Positions 44,086 through 52,687 of a DNA stretch of 64,000 nucleotides are shown here, in pieces; the first letter of the stretch is position 1, and each line of letters begins with the position of its first letter. Both the position numbers and the translations under genes were made by a program. Source of the DNA: Caldilineaceae bacterium (GTDB lineage: Bacteria > Chloroflexota > Anaerolineae > Caldilineales > Caldilineaceae); contig JAHBVH010000023.1 of NCBI GenBank assembly GCA_019637645.1, positions 36,456 through 100,455 on the forward strand, given 5' to 3'. The notes beneath the pieces were generated by a model. The model worked only from the letters and a program-made list of their open reading frames with translations, was not told the origin of the DNA and ran no database searches.

Positions 44086-44586
44086 GCTTTCCTCCTTGAA
44101 CCAGATCAAACAGGGTCAATCCTAGGTTCATCTATGGTTACCCCGAAAAGTGTAGTACCGGCGTCACAATGCCCAACGGGTGGCGCAATTGGGCTAGTTG
44201 GGGAGCGACCAATTTGAGCGTTGGTATTTGCCGGTTGAACCCAAAGTTTATCTAGCTTGTCGAAAACCCAGGGGCGCTGGTGTGTCAACGCGCGTTGGGG
44301 CAGAAACAGCGTAGTTACACTTTCGGCCTGGGAGCGATTGCCATTGTGCCATTTCTAGGCGCGTGGGAGAGTCGGCGCGTGGCGAACTGAAAGGGGCCTC
44401 TTCGCATAGATAATGCGTTTGCCCACTAGGCCGCGTGATTCTATTCCGCGTTGAATGCGCTACCGCCACGGTTTGCCGTGCAGCTACTCTTTATCCCATT
44501 CACAGGGCATCGGCTGGACACAAAACGATTAACATGATTGGCGCGTTTCGCGTCAACCGTGGGGGAGCTATCAATTGACAAGCATT
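44086..44586. other. Gene-free 500-bp region upstream of duplicated binding proteins
   Basis: Presumed promoter region for the minus-strand importer unit. No clear dyad of the TATACC type, no palindrome-family member and no ORF with a good ribosome site were seen. Confidence 0.5.
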
Positions 44587-45261
44587 TCAGGATAAATGGC
44601 AATATGTGAGAATACGCTCTTTGGCACCTAGGACATGCTGCATAAAAGAATCTTGGGCTTCGGCCACATCCCCACTCAGGAGCACGTCGATCAGCTTGTT
44701 GTGATCGGTAATATGTGTTTCTAATTCGCTCATGGACAGCGCACCATTGGCTTCATAGAGAAAGCGGCTAATCCGTGCCCGCAGGGTGGAGAGCACTTCG
44801 ATCATCATACTATGGTTGGCAATTTGCCAGAGCGTATGGTGAAAGCGGTAATCCTGCGCATAGACTTCTTGCAGATCCTGCTGGCTGCCCGCCAACCGCA
44901 TGTGCTGAATGATTTGCCGTAACTCAAATTCATAGTGTGGCTGCCAGCGTTCGATGGCCCGTTCAGCGACAAAACGTTCCAGGACCACCCGTAAAGAGCA
45001 GATCTCTTCAATCTCTTCACGCGTCGGTGTATAGACCTGGGCACCACGGTGGGGGAGCTTGCGCGCCAATCCTTCATCGACTAAGCGTTGGATGGCTTCG
45101 CGGATCGGAATCCGGCTCATGCCTAGCCGCTCTGCCAGATCGCGTTCGATCAGCCGCGAGCCGGGTTGGAGCACGCCACTTCGAATGGCGGCGCGGAGCC
45201 GATCAGCAGCTTCATCACTTAGGGTGCGTTGTTCAACCGGTGTCAGGTCTAATAAAGCCAT
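44587..45261 (-). CDS. GntR family transcriptional regulator, FCD (FadR-type) subfamily
   Basis: 224 residues. The N-terminal winged helix has LSDEAADRLRAAIRSGVLQP, then RLIERDLAERLGMSRIPIREAIQRL, the classic GntR recognition pattern. The C-terminal FCD domain (about 85-215) has metal-binding residues likely at DYRFHHTLWQ and the later His residues (ANHS, HITDHNKL). FCD regulators sense small carboxylates such as sugar acids. The start is ATG 45261 or GTG 45270; neither has a strong ribosome site. A 19-bp dyad at 45388-45406 lies upstream, shared with the divergent M24 gene, and two similar dyads occur elsewhere in the window, implying autoregulation and remote targets. Confidence 0.92.
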   Translation of the reverse strand: MALLDLTPVEQRTLSDEAADRLRAAIRSGVLQPGSRLIERDLAERLGMSRIPIREAIQRLVDEGLARKLPHRGAQVYTPTREEIEEICSLRVVLERFVAERAIERWQPHYEFELRQIIQHMRLAGSQQDLQEVYAQDYRFHHTLWQIANHSMMIEVLSTLRARISRFLYEANGALSMSELETHITDHNKLIDVLLSGDVAEAQDSFMQHVLGAKERILTYCHLS

Positions 45262-45387
45262 AGGTATCACAGGAAATGGCAGAACGAATCAAAAAATCCA
45301 GCTTGTTTTGTTAAAGCAGATGTGCAAGTAAACTTGGGTTATGAGTAGGGAGTACCCTTTTGTGTAGCACTTTGCAAAAAGCGCAAC

Positions 45388-45406
45388 TTGGTATATGGTA
45401 TACCAA
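45388..45406. promoter_or_regulatory. Candidate GntR/FCD operator, site B
   Basis: TTGGTATATGGTATACCAA has perfect 7-bp arms around ATGGT and contains TGGTATACCA. It lies between the divergent GntR and M24 peptidase genes. It resembles the known E. coli UxuR/ExuR-type TTGGTATACCAA core. Sites A and C match it closely. Confidence 0.75.
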
Positions 45407-45500
45407 TTATGGAATCGTGTCAAACTGCTTTTTTGTAAATTGACATGCACCTGTTGCCATGTTAATCATCGTGTTAACCATCATGAATCGAGAAAAGACC

Positions 45501-46667
45501 ATGACGAACCAAGAATTGGCGCGGGCCCGCGCCGAACTCGCTGCCCACGGCGCTGATTGGGCCTTGCTCACCGCGCCCGAAAATGTGACTTATGTCAGCC
45601 ACTATGAAGTTCCCCTAGACTTTGGCCCGCTGGCGCACCTGAACTATGGCCCCGTGATCGCCTTGTTTGGCGTGCCGGAGACGACGAGCCTGCTGGTCGC
45701 GAATCGGCACTATGCCGCGGCAGCCCGCCAGCAGAGTGACTTTGATGAGGTGATCGGCTTTGGGATTTTGGAAGTCTTTGCGCCTTTTGAGAAACAACAC
45801 CGTCGCGAGAATTTTGTCCAGGCCCTGCGTCAGGCTCTGCGTCAAACCCAAGTTGGTAATGGCAAAGTGCGTATTGCCGTCGAGGAGCGTACGCTACCCT
45901 TGCTTGTGCGCCAAATCGTCCTCGAGGAAATGCCCCGGGCGGAGTTTGTAGAAGCCGAACCGGCTTTGGTGGCCGCGCGCAAAATCAAAACACCGCGCGA
46001 GATCGGCCTGCTCAAAGCCGTGGCCGAGACGGTCAACATTGCCCACAAAACGCTCATGCGCCTTACCCAACAGGCCGGCCAAAGTGAATTTGCCATTTGG
46101 GCAGAGATGACCAAAGCCATGCATGAACAGGTTGGTGGCAAATTGATGATCGCCGGGGAAGTGGTCTGCGGCCCGCGCAACAAGAGTGTTTCCCCTGGCG
46201 GCCCGATGGACTATATAACCCAACCGGGGGATATTGCCGAACTCGATATTAGCCCGCGTGTTAATGGTTACTGGGCCGATATGGCAAACACCATGGTGAT
46301 CGGCGCGGCGCCCACGCCAGTGCAAAAGCAATATGCCCGCGCGGCCCGCGAATCGTTTTACGCGGGCGTGAGCAAAGCGCGCCCCGGTAACAAAGCTTGT
46401 GATATCTTTGCCGCGGCCAGCGCCGCCTATGACCGCTATGGCCTACAGTTGGGGCACTACGCGGGGCATGGCATCGGCACAACGGTCAATGAAGCGCCCT
46501 GGTTTGTGCCCACCGACGAAACGGTGTTAGAGGCTGGCATGGTGGTCTGTATCGAAACCGGCTGTTACAGCGAAGAAGCCACGGGCAAATGCGAAAAGAT
46601 GATGGTGATCCAGCCCAGCGGTGATCCCGACATCTTCCCCGACTTCGCCTGGGGTACGCCAATCTAA
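45501..46667 (+). CDS. M24 family metallopeptidase (Xaa-Pro aminopeptidase-like)
   Basis: 388 residues in the chosen frame. An N-terminal creatinase-type domain precedes the pita-bread catalytic domain. Metal ligands are visible: the two Asp in ELDISPRVNGYWADMANTMV, His in HYAGHGIGTTVNEAPW, and Glu in ETGCYSEEATGKCEKMMVI. It cleaves N-terminal residues before proline, or hydrolyses a related small amide. In-frame starts exist at 45459, 45483 and 45501; the last gives a normal MTNQELARARAEL start after GAGAAAAG. It is divergent from the GntR gene, with the operator between them, and an SDR gene follows. Confidence 0.9.
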   Translation: MTNQELARARAELAAHGADWALLTAPENVTYVSHYEVPLDFGPLAHLNYGPVIALFGVPETTSLLVANRHYAAAARQQSDFDEVIGFGILEVFAPFEKQHRRENFVQALRQALRQTQVGNGKVRIAVEERTLPLLVRQIVLEEMPRAEFVEAEPALVAARKIKTPREIGLLKAVAETVNIAHKTLMRLTQQAGQSEFAIWAEMTKAMHEQVGGKLMIAGEVVCGPRNKSVSPGGPMDYITQPGDIAELDISPRVNGYWADMANTMVIGAAPTPVQKQYARAARESFYAGVSKARPGNKACDIFAAASAAYDRYGLQLGHYAGHGIGTTVNEAPWFVPTDETVLEAGMVVCIETGCYSEEATGKCEKMMVIQPSGDPDIFPDFAWGTPI

Positions 46668-46767
46668 AAATAAAAAGCCTAGCTACGAAGAGTCGCACAG
46701 ACACACCAAGAAGTAGCTTCTCTTCGTAGCGCAATCGCTTTGGTACGCTTGGACAGAGGAGAAATCA

Positions 46768-47592
46768 ATGACACAGCAGTTATTTGATCTAACCGGCAAA
46801 GTCGCCGTTGTGACCGGTGCTGGGGCGAATGGCGGCATTGGACATGCCATTGCGTTGGGCTTTGCCCAGGCGGGGGCCAACGTGGCGGTGGCCGACATCG
46901 ATGAAGCCGGGGCCCAGCAGACTGGGCACGAAATTACCGCCTTGGGCCGCACGGCGCTGGCGCATACTTGTGATATTGGGCAACCCGATGCGGTCGAAGC
47001 GTTTTTTGCTGCCGTCGATGCCCACTTTGGCCGGGTGGATATTTTGGTGAATGTACCCTATGTTTTCCCGAGCCGCGTCCACCCCGATGAACTGGCGCTT
47101 GCCGATTGGGAAAGGACCTTGCGCGTCAATCTGACTGGCTATTTCCTCTGCACGCAGCAGGCCCTGCGGCGGATGTTGCCGACGGGGGGCGGCGCGATTC
47201 TAAACATCGGCTCGATTGCAGGTGTGTCCGCGCTGGGCCGGGGCAATTTCCCCTATAGCGTCTCGAAAGCAGGGGTCGCACAGATGACCAAAGAATTGGC
47301 CGTGGAGTATGCCGGGCAAGGGATTCGGGTCAACGCGATCTTGCCTGCCCAGGTCCTCACGCCAACCTTCAAACGGCAGCTTCTGGGCGATCCACGCTTT
47401 GGGGAAAAGCTTCGCCAACGCTTGGTCGCGGGCATTCCCCTGAATCGTCTGTTAGAACCCGAAGAGTTTGTGGGGCCAGCCATCTTTCTCTGCTCTGCCG
47501 CCGCCGGAGCCGTGACCGGCGTTCTCCTGCCTGTCGATGGCGGCAATCTTGCCCTCAATGCCGGGGGGAATCATATTTGGCCGGTGGATTAG
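46768..47592 (+). CDS. SDR family oxidoreductase
   Basis: 274 residues. Cofactor loop TGAGANGGIGHAIALGFAQA near residue 17, DIDEAG near 49, and the complete catalytic YSVSK (Tyr163, Lys167). The C-terminal PVDGGNLALNAGGN matches the tail of the paralogue at 26821, which has lost the Lys. The GAGGAGAAA ribosome site is strong. Together with the M24 gene it probably forms an operon under the GntR operator. Substrate unknown, probably a sugar or polyol or its acid. Confidence 0.9.
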   Translation: MTQQLFDLTGKVAVVTGAGANGGIGHAIALGFAQAGANVAVADIDEAGAQQTGHEITALGRTALAHTCDIGQPDAVEAFFAAVDAHFGRVDILVNVPYVFPSRVHPDELALADWERTLRVNLTGYFLCTQQALRRMLPTGGGAILNIGSIAGVSALGRGNFPYSVSKAGVAQMTKELAVEYAGQGIRVNAILPAQVLTPTFKRQLLGDPRFGEKLRQRLVAGIPLNRLLEPEEFVGPAIFLCSAAAGAVTGVLLPVDGGNLALNAGGNHIWPVD

Positions 47593-47595
47593 GGA

Positions 47596-47657
47596 CGGAA
47601 GGCAGAGGTCAGAGGTCAGAATCTGTCTTCTGCCTTCTGCCTTCTGTCTTCTGACCT
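47596..47657. repeat. Heptamer array with inverted half, overlapping a stop codon
   Basis: GGAAGGC, AGAGGTC, AGAGGTC, then complementary TCTTCTG, CCTTCTG, CCTTCTG and TCTTCTG. It ends at the stop codon of the OsmC gene (47656). Confidence 0.8.
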
Positions 47658-48156
47658 ACCCGTGGCTAACGGTAATTTCCGGGGAGTTGCGCAGGGTTTG
47701 GTAGATGACACAGTAGCGTTCGGTTAATTTCATGAGCGAGGCGAGCTGTTCGGGGGTAGCGTCGGTGTCGAGATCAAAAGCGAGGCGGATGGCTTGGAAG
47801 CCGACCGGTGCTTCGCGCGAGACGCCAAGGGTGCCACGGAAATCTAGATCGCCTTCGGCGCGGACGGTGGCATCGCGCAGGGTGACGCCAATGGCGGTGG
47901 CGACGGCCTTGAGGGTGACACCGGCACAGGCTACCAGTGCTTCCAAGAGCATATCACCTGAGCAAAGGGATAGGCCATCGCCGCCGGTGGCTGGATGTAG
48001 CCCGGCTTCGGCTATGGCGCGACCGGTCTCAACTTTACAGGTAATCCCTTCCCCAATACGGCCTTTGGCCTTGAGCGTGATCAAAGCGGCTTCTGGTTCG
48101 GTGCGGTATTTCTCTTTGACGGGGGCTTGAAGGGCACGTAATTCATCTGCATTCAT
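47656..48156 (-). CDS. OsmC family protein
   Basis: 166 residues. Two redox Cys are in the expected places: LVACAGVTLKAVA and ERYCVIYQTLRNSPEI. The region ATGGDGLSLCSGDMLLEAL is the family's dimer-interface helix. OsmC/Ohr proteins reduce organic hydroperoxides. An AAGGA site lies about ten bases upstream. The neighbour on the same strand is the M81 gene upstream. The pattern is closer to the OsmC/YhfA group than to Ohr, but the exact subgroup is not certain. Confidence 0.88.
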   Translation of the reverse strand: MNADELRALQAPVKEKYRTEPEAALITLKAKGRIGEGITCKVETGRAIAEAGLHPATGGDGLSLCSGDMLLEALVACAGVTLKAVATAIGVTLRDATVRAEGDLDFRGTLGVSREAPVGFQAIRLAFDLDTDATPEQLASLMKLTERYCVIYQTLRNSPEITVSHG

Positions 48157-48235
48157 CAGGCTGGTTCCTTCTAGGACGCGTAACGTCGCGTGTGTGGTTG
48201 GTCATGGATCTACGGGAAACTAGCCCCATTGTACG

Positions 48236-49651
48236 CTACGGGGTCGGTGTCCAGGCAAATTCTTTATCTACTGGATACATTGGGCGCTGGATCTGGTGAT
48301 AGGGGAGGCGCTCAAGGGCTAGATCCGACGCCCCAGGGCTGAGGGCCAGGAGCGCCTTGGGCGCGATACGGATCAGATCGGGGAAGAGATAGCCTAGTTT
48401 GACGACAACCAAGCGATAGTGCAACGGGTCGATGCCCACGCTGGTGAAGTGCTCAATGGTCGTAAAGCCGAGCCGTTGAGCCGTCAGAATCACGGTGACG
48501 CCATCTACCTGGAGCACTGCTTGGCGACCGCGGCTGGCATCGTCGATCAGGCGTAGCACTCTGCCACGGACGGGTAATGGCTTGCCATGCCGCGTATCAA
48601 GCTTGCCGCCAAGGGTTGTGTCAACCGTCGCGCCAACCCCAGCGCGTTGACAGGTGGCAACAGCTTCGGCATCGAGTAGCCCCGCCACCAACGCACTGGG
48701 TACGGCATGGGCCAGAAGCCGTTCCAGAAACAGCGGCAGATCGCCCACCGCGCCAGCCGTGACATTGTCGCCACTGTCGCTGAGGAAAACACAAGGCTCG
48801 GGCGCGGCCAAGGCGGTGGTGATACATTCATCGATCGAGCCACTGGGCGTGCCAAAGCCAAATTGGTGACGCGCTTGCCAATAGGCGCGCGCTAATTGAT
48901 TCGCCTCGCGTTGGATGACCGCGCGATCAGTGCCGCTGATGACCGCTGCGGCGTGGGCCCGGGCTTCATCCACCCAGGCAAAACCAACAAAGAGCGCGGC
49001 GTGAAGCACACCGGGCACCTGATCAATCGCGGGCAGGGTGGCCCATAAACTTGTGCCTGGTTCCACATCGGTGCGTGTATGTTCGCCCGCGAGCAAGACC
49101 GGAATCGGCGTGAGGGCAATCTGCGGGCGCACGCCAGTGGTGATGGCCTGCACGAGGAGTTCGCAAGCCCGTTGCCTTGTCTCGAGGGTGTCACGATGGG
49201 GCGCGGTGCGATAGGCTGTAATCAGATCGATCTGGGCGGTGAACGGGGCGGAGATATTGCCATGCAGATCCATGCTGGCGGCAATGATCGCATGGGGGCC
49301 GACGACCTGCCGGACTGCACTAGCCAACTCCGCTTCGGCGTCCTGTAGGTCATCGACAAACATGGCCCCGTGGAGGTCGAGATAGACCCCATCAAGCGGT
49401 CCGGCAGCCTGGAGGCGTGCCAAGATGCCGGCTTTCAACTGCTGATAGGTCTCTGCGTCGATGGGGCCACCTGGCAAGGCTTGGGCAAAGAGCGTTGGTA
49501 CCCAGGTGACGGCAGGCCAAGCGGCCAGAAAAGGGTAGCGCCCCGAAGAGAGCAGCGCTGCGTCGGTGTAAATCGTAAATGCTGCTAGGTGGTTGCGGAC
49601 GGGTGAAAAGCTACTATTTTCGTTTGAGATGCCACCGATGGCAATGCGCAT
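48236..49651 (-). CDS. M81 family metallopeptidase (MlrC-like)
   Basis: 471 residues starting MRIAIGGISNENSSFSPVRN, the family's usual start; an in-frame extension to 49720 has no support. Probable zinc ligands are in YLDLHGAM, SMDLHGNIS and RTAPHRDTLETRQRA. The C-terminal MlrC domain includes LLDAEAVATCQRAGVGATV. MlrC-type enzymes hydrolyse linearised microcystin peptides, and relatives act on other small peptides or amides. AGAGGAG lies about 12 bases upstream. It lies near M24, creatininase and PhyH genes in what looks like a catabolic neighbourhood. Confidence 0.88.
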   Translation of the reverse strand: MRIAIGGISNENSSFSPVRNHLAAFTIYTDAALLSSGRYPFLAAWPAVTWVPTLFAQALPGGPIDAETYQQLKAGILARLQAAGPLDGVYLDLHGAMFVDDLQDAEAELASAVRQVVGPHAIIAASMDLHGNISAPFTAQIDLITAYRTAPHRDTLETRQRACELLVQAITTGVRPQIALTPIPVLLAGEHTRTDVEPGTSLWATLPAIDQVPGVLHAALFVGFAWVDEARAHAAAVISGTDRAVIQREANQLARAYWQARHQFGFGTPSGSIDECITTALAAPEPCVFLSDSGDNVTAGAVGDLPLFLERLLAHAVPSALVAGLLDAEAVATCQRAGVGATVDTTLGGKLDTRHGKPLPVRGRVLRLIDDASRGRQAVLQVDGVTVILTAQRLGFTTIEHFTSVGIDPLHYRLVVVKLGYLFPDLIRIAPKALLALSPGASDLALERLPYHQIQRPMYPVDKEFAWTPTP

Positions 49652-49833
49652 AGGTCTGCTCTGCTCCTCTTCTGTCCTAACCCAAGTTATGCCCATCGCG
49701 TAGCAAATTGTCCACGACACGCTTGCGTGTCATAGGAGAGATGATAGTCCACAACTTGAATGACTGGGGTACATGCCTAGCCAACGTACGGCTATTTTAC
49801 TATTTTCGGGGACGTATGCACAAAGAGTGGCCT

Positions 49834-49884
49834 CGCTAGCGCAACGCCGACAGATTTTGAAAACCTGTCAGCGTTGCGCTAGCG
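49834..49884. repeat. Palindrome with CGCTAGCGCAACGC arms
   Basis: 14-bp perfect outer arms (49834-49847 / 49871-49884) flank GACAGATTTT/AAAACCTGTC with one mismatch. It lies just past the stop codon of the PhyH gene at 49910. Confidence 0.8.
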
Positions 49885-49909
49885 CAAATTCTATTTTGAG
49901 AAAATTACC

Positions 49910-50752
49910 TTACCCGCGCGAGGGTTCGGCCATAGTTTCGCGGGCTTTGCGCGATAGCTCGGCCAGGTGTCCATCGTTCGCCATCACTTGTTCCAGATGG
50001 CGTTGCCGGATCGGACCAGCGGTGCGTATCATCTTTTCGCCATAGGCACGGTCGATCCAGAAGCGCGCCCCGCCGCTAATATAATCGCGCAACTCTTGGA
50101 TGCGCGCTTCGGGGTAGCGTTGGCAAAGGTTGATCGTGAACATGCGGCGCGCTTTGCTGCCGCCAAAGGCGGAATGCTTGGTGTTGTGGTTGAAAACGAG
50201 GATATCGCCGGGCGTGGTCTCCAAGGCAATCGCTGGTACATCTTGGCCTTCTTTTCCCCACAGCTCCGTGCTCTGTCGGATTTGCTTTTGCAGTCCATCG
50301 GCATAGCTATCCCCTAAACGATGGCTACCGGGGATGACGCGCAGCGCGCCGGTGTCGCGCGTGAGCGGATCGAGGTAGAAGGCAATCTTGATGTGCAACG
50401 TTTGAGGATGCCAGCCATCCGAATGCCAACGGGTGTCGCCCACATAGTAATTGCCATCGCTGCCCATGTAGTTAAAATCCTCACCGAGCAGACTTGTGGC
50501 GATGCCGTGAATGCGCGGGTCGTCGAGCAAGGAAGAGAGGACTTCACTTTGGTCAATAAAGGGGACAATGCACGAACGCGCCGTACCATCGTGGGGTTTG
50601 CCATTGTGGCCGCCGCCCCGATCCCCCCAAACCCCTTCAAAGGCGCTCTCGATCTCCGCGAAGCGATCCGCCAGGAGGCCCGGAAAGCCCAGATAGCCAA
50701 AGGTGTTAAAAAAGGTAAGTTGTTGCTCGGTCAGTTTTACATCCGTACTCAT
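49910..50752 (-). CDS. Phytanoyl-CoA dioxygenase (PhyH) family protein
   Basis: 280 residues. HxD as DTRWHSDGWHP, then IAFYLDPLTRDTGALRVIPG with the following SHR, and the distal His in FNHNTKHSAFGGSKARRMFTI. It is a paralogue of the PhyH at 37475. GGAGG lies about seven bases upstream of the ATG. It is divergent from the SMP-30 gene, with operator-like site C (51003-51021) about 250 bases upstream, so it may be in the same regulon. Active-site residues are complete, so it is presumed a working Fe(II)/2-oxoglutarate hydroxylase. Confidence 0.9.
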   Translation of the reverse strand: MSTDVKLTEQQLTFFNTFGYLGFPGLLADRFAEIESAFEGVWGDRGGGHNGKPHDGTARSCIVPFIDQSEVLSSLLDDPRIHGIATSLLGEDFNYMGSDGNYYVGDTRWHSDGWHPQTLHIKIAFYLDPLTRDTGALRVIPGSHRLGDSYADGLQKQIRQSTELWGKEGQDVPAIALETTPGDILVFNHNTKHSAFGGSKARRMFTINLCQRYPEARIQELRDYISGGARFWIDRAYGEKMIRTAGPIRQRHLEQVMANDGHLAELSRKARETMAEPSRG

Positions 50753-51348
50753 TTGGTTACCTCCGACAAGAATCCTAGATTTTACAAAGTTGTGGAACTG
50801 CTCAACACGCGCTTGGTGCTAGTGAACGATAAGAAAATAATCCTGCCCTACTGATGCTAGCCAGGGCATGGACCCGCTAGCATCATGGCCTGCATTCAAT
50901 CTTTAGCCTTCAGCAGCACGGCGACGACTATGAAAAACAAGGGGGTACTACGGCTGCATCCTCGCCTAGGGAGCATATTCACCTCTATGACGATAGGCGA
51001 ATGGGGTATATTGTATACCAAATGCCAGAGAACCGTCAATGAAGAATTTTGATGATTTTGCGTCCCTAACCGATGGCCGACTCGGTTCTTATTTTTCGCT
51101 TGCCTAATCTGGGCAAGATGGTTGATAATAGAGCATCTCTGCTTGCTACTTTCAGTTGTGACCTATCCTCTCGATACGCTCGAGTAACGGTACTACGTTA
51201 TCATGCGGCACAACTGGAGTGAACCAAAAACACACGGTGGCTTTCCGCCATGGTTGCCAGTGGCGATGCTCCCACAAACTGAAGCTACAGACGAAAGCTA
51301 CCGCCCAGCCATCATTGTCACCTGCCATACCTATCAGAGGAGGAAAAG
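50753..51348. other. Divergent regulatory region between PhyH and lactonase genes
   Basis: About 600 bases without a supported gene. It contains operator-like site C. The last 200 bases upstream of the lactonase are open in a minus frame but lack a ribosome site and any recognisable family. Confidence 0.5.
51003..51021. promoter_or_regulatory. Candidate GntR/FCD operator, site C
   Basis: GGGGTATATTGTATACCAA matches site A at 16 of 19 positions and site B at 16 of 19. It lies between the divergent PhyH and SMP-30 genes. Confidence 0.65.
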
Positions 51349-52233
51349 ATGAGCGAATTCGATGCAAAGGTCGAACTATTGGTTGATATCCGCGCCTTGG
51401 TCGGGGAAGGTCCCATTTGGGATGCCACCAAAGGCGTTCTCTACTGGGTTGATATTCTTTCGAGCATGGTTTATGAATATGATCCGGCAACGGGCGAAAA
51501 TCGGGGCTACCATGTCGGTCAACATGTTGGCACGGTGGTGCCACGGGCTTCCGGTGGCTTGATGTTGGCGCTCTATGATGGTTTTGCGGCCTTTGAGCCA
51601 GCCACTGGGGCGATCACCCTTCTGGCCGATCCAGAGGCCGACTTGCCCGGCAACCGCTTTAACGACGGGAAATGTGATCCAGCTGGCCGCTTTTGGGCTG
51701 GCACCATGGCCTATCAAGACCAAAGCACCCAAGGCAGTCTCTATCGCATGGATGCCGATCACTCGGTGCACAAGATGCTCGGCGATATTGGCATTTCCAA
51801 TGGGATTGTCTGGAGCCTGGATCGGAAAACTATGTACTACATCGACTCGATGGTCAATACGGTGCGCGCCTTTGACTATGATGATGCCTCCGGCGCGATT
51901 GGCAATGGCCGCGTCATTATTCGTACCGATGGTTTGGGGTTACCCGATGGCATGGCAATTGACGCCGAGGGGATGTTGTGGGTGGCCCACTTTGGCGGTT
52001 CTGCCGTACGGCGTTGGCATCCAGCTACCGGTGAAGTGATGGCGACGATTCCCTTACCGGCTTCGCAGATCACCGCCTGTGCCTTTGGCGGGCCCGATCT
52101 AGCGACGCTCTATATTACCAGCGCGGCCAATGGCTTTGATGCCGCCGCGCTGGCGCGTGAACCCTTGGCGGGGTCGCTCTTTGCCACCAAGCCGGGCGTC
52201 AAAGGCGTACCGACCTTTGCCTTTGCTGGCTAG
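51349..52233 (+). CDS. SMP-30/gluconolactonase family protein
   Basis: 294 residues of a six-bladed beta-propeller. Metal ligands are Glu in LVGEGPIWD, Asn in GNRFNDGKCD, and Asp in GLPDGMAID, with ISNGIVWSLD supplying the middle Asn. It opens aldonolactones to aldonic acids, the step before sugar-acid dehydration. This fits the enolase-superfamily dehydratase at 18618 and the GntR-type operator upstream. AGAGGAGGAAAAG directly before ATG is a strong ribosome site. Intracellular; no signal peptide. Confidence 0.92.
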   Translation: MSEFDAKVELLVDIRALVGEGPIWDATKGVLYWVDILSSMVYEYDPATGENRGYHVGQHVGTVVPRASGGLMLALYDGFAAFEPATGAITLLADPEADLPGNRFNDGKCDPAGRFWAGTMAYQDQSTQGSLYRMDADHSVHKMLGDIGISNGIVWSLDRKTMYYIDSMVNTVRAFDYDDASGAIGNGRVIIRTDGLGLPDGMAIDAEGMLWVAHFGGSAVRRWHPATGEVMATIPLPASQITACAFGGPDLATLYITSAANGFDAAALAREPLAGSLFATKPGVKGVPTFAFAG

Positions 52234-52313
52234 CCGAGGGGCCTAGCTCTTGCGGGTAAGCCTTGCTGGGCAGGCTGCGCACCTATGCGTCCGCCAGAGA
52301 CTTTGTCATCGGG

Positions 52314-52374
52314 TTGGCTCTAGCGCAAGCGCGGTCCGGTTTGCCAAACCGGACCGCGCTTGCGCTAGAGCCAA
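52314..52374. repeat. 29-bp-arm perfect palindrome
   Basis: Arms 52314-52342 and 52346-52374, loop GCC. They begin TTGGCTCTAGCGCAAGC and end GGTCCGGTTT. This is the longest perfect palindrome in the window and lies 80 bases past the lactonase stop. It probably acts as a terminator. The remainder of the 52234-52687 spacer holds only the 39-bp repeat. Confidence 0.9.
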
Positions 52375-52627
52375 TCGGTGGGAAGCTCTACGCAATATTG
52401 CTGATTTAGGGAAACAAATTTCAGCCTTTTTAGCGTTAAATACAGTGTTCACAAAGCTTTTGGGTAGACCGCCCAAGGCTGAAGCCGTTGCTCTCTAGCA
52501 CCGTCCCTTATGAAGGGTAAGACATTAAAGCGGTAGACCTTACTCGTGCGCTTTCGCGCCGCTTGACCGAGCAGGCGCTGATTGAAATCCGCGCTGGATT
52601 ACCGAATTTAATGGGTAATCTTCATCA

Positions 52628-52666
52628 GGGCGGTGCGCACAACAAGGGTAAAGAACTGAATCAGCA
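52628..52666. repeat. 39-bp dispersed repeat, copy 2
   Basis: Matches 20005-20043 at 34 of 39 positions (begins GGGCGGTGCGCACAAC). It lies just outside the 3' end of the phosphotransferase gene. Confidence 0.7.
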
Positions 52667-52687
52667 CGGTAGTAAATTAGATGGAAA

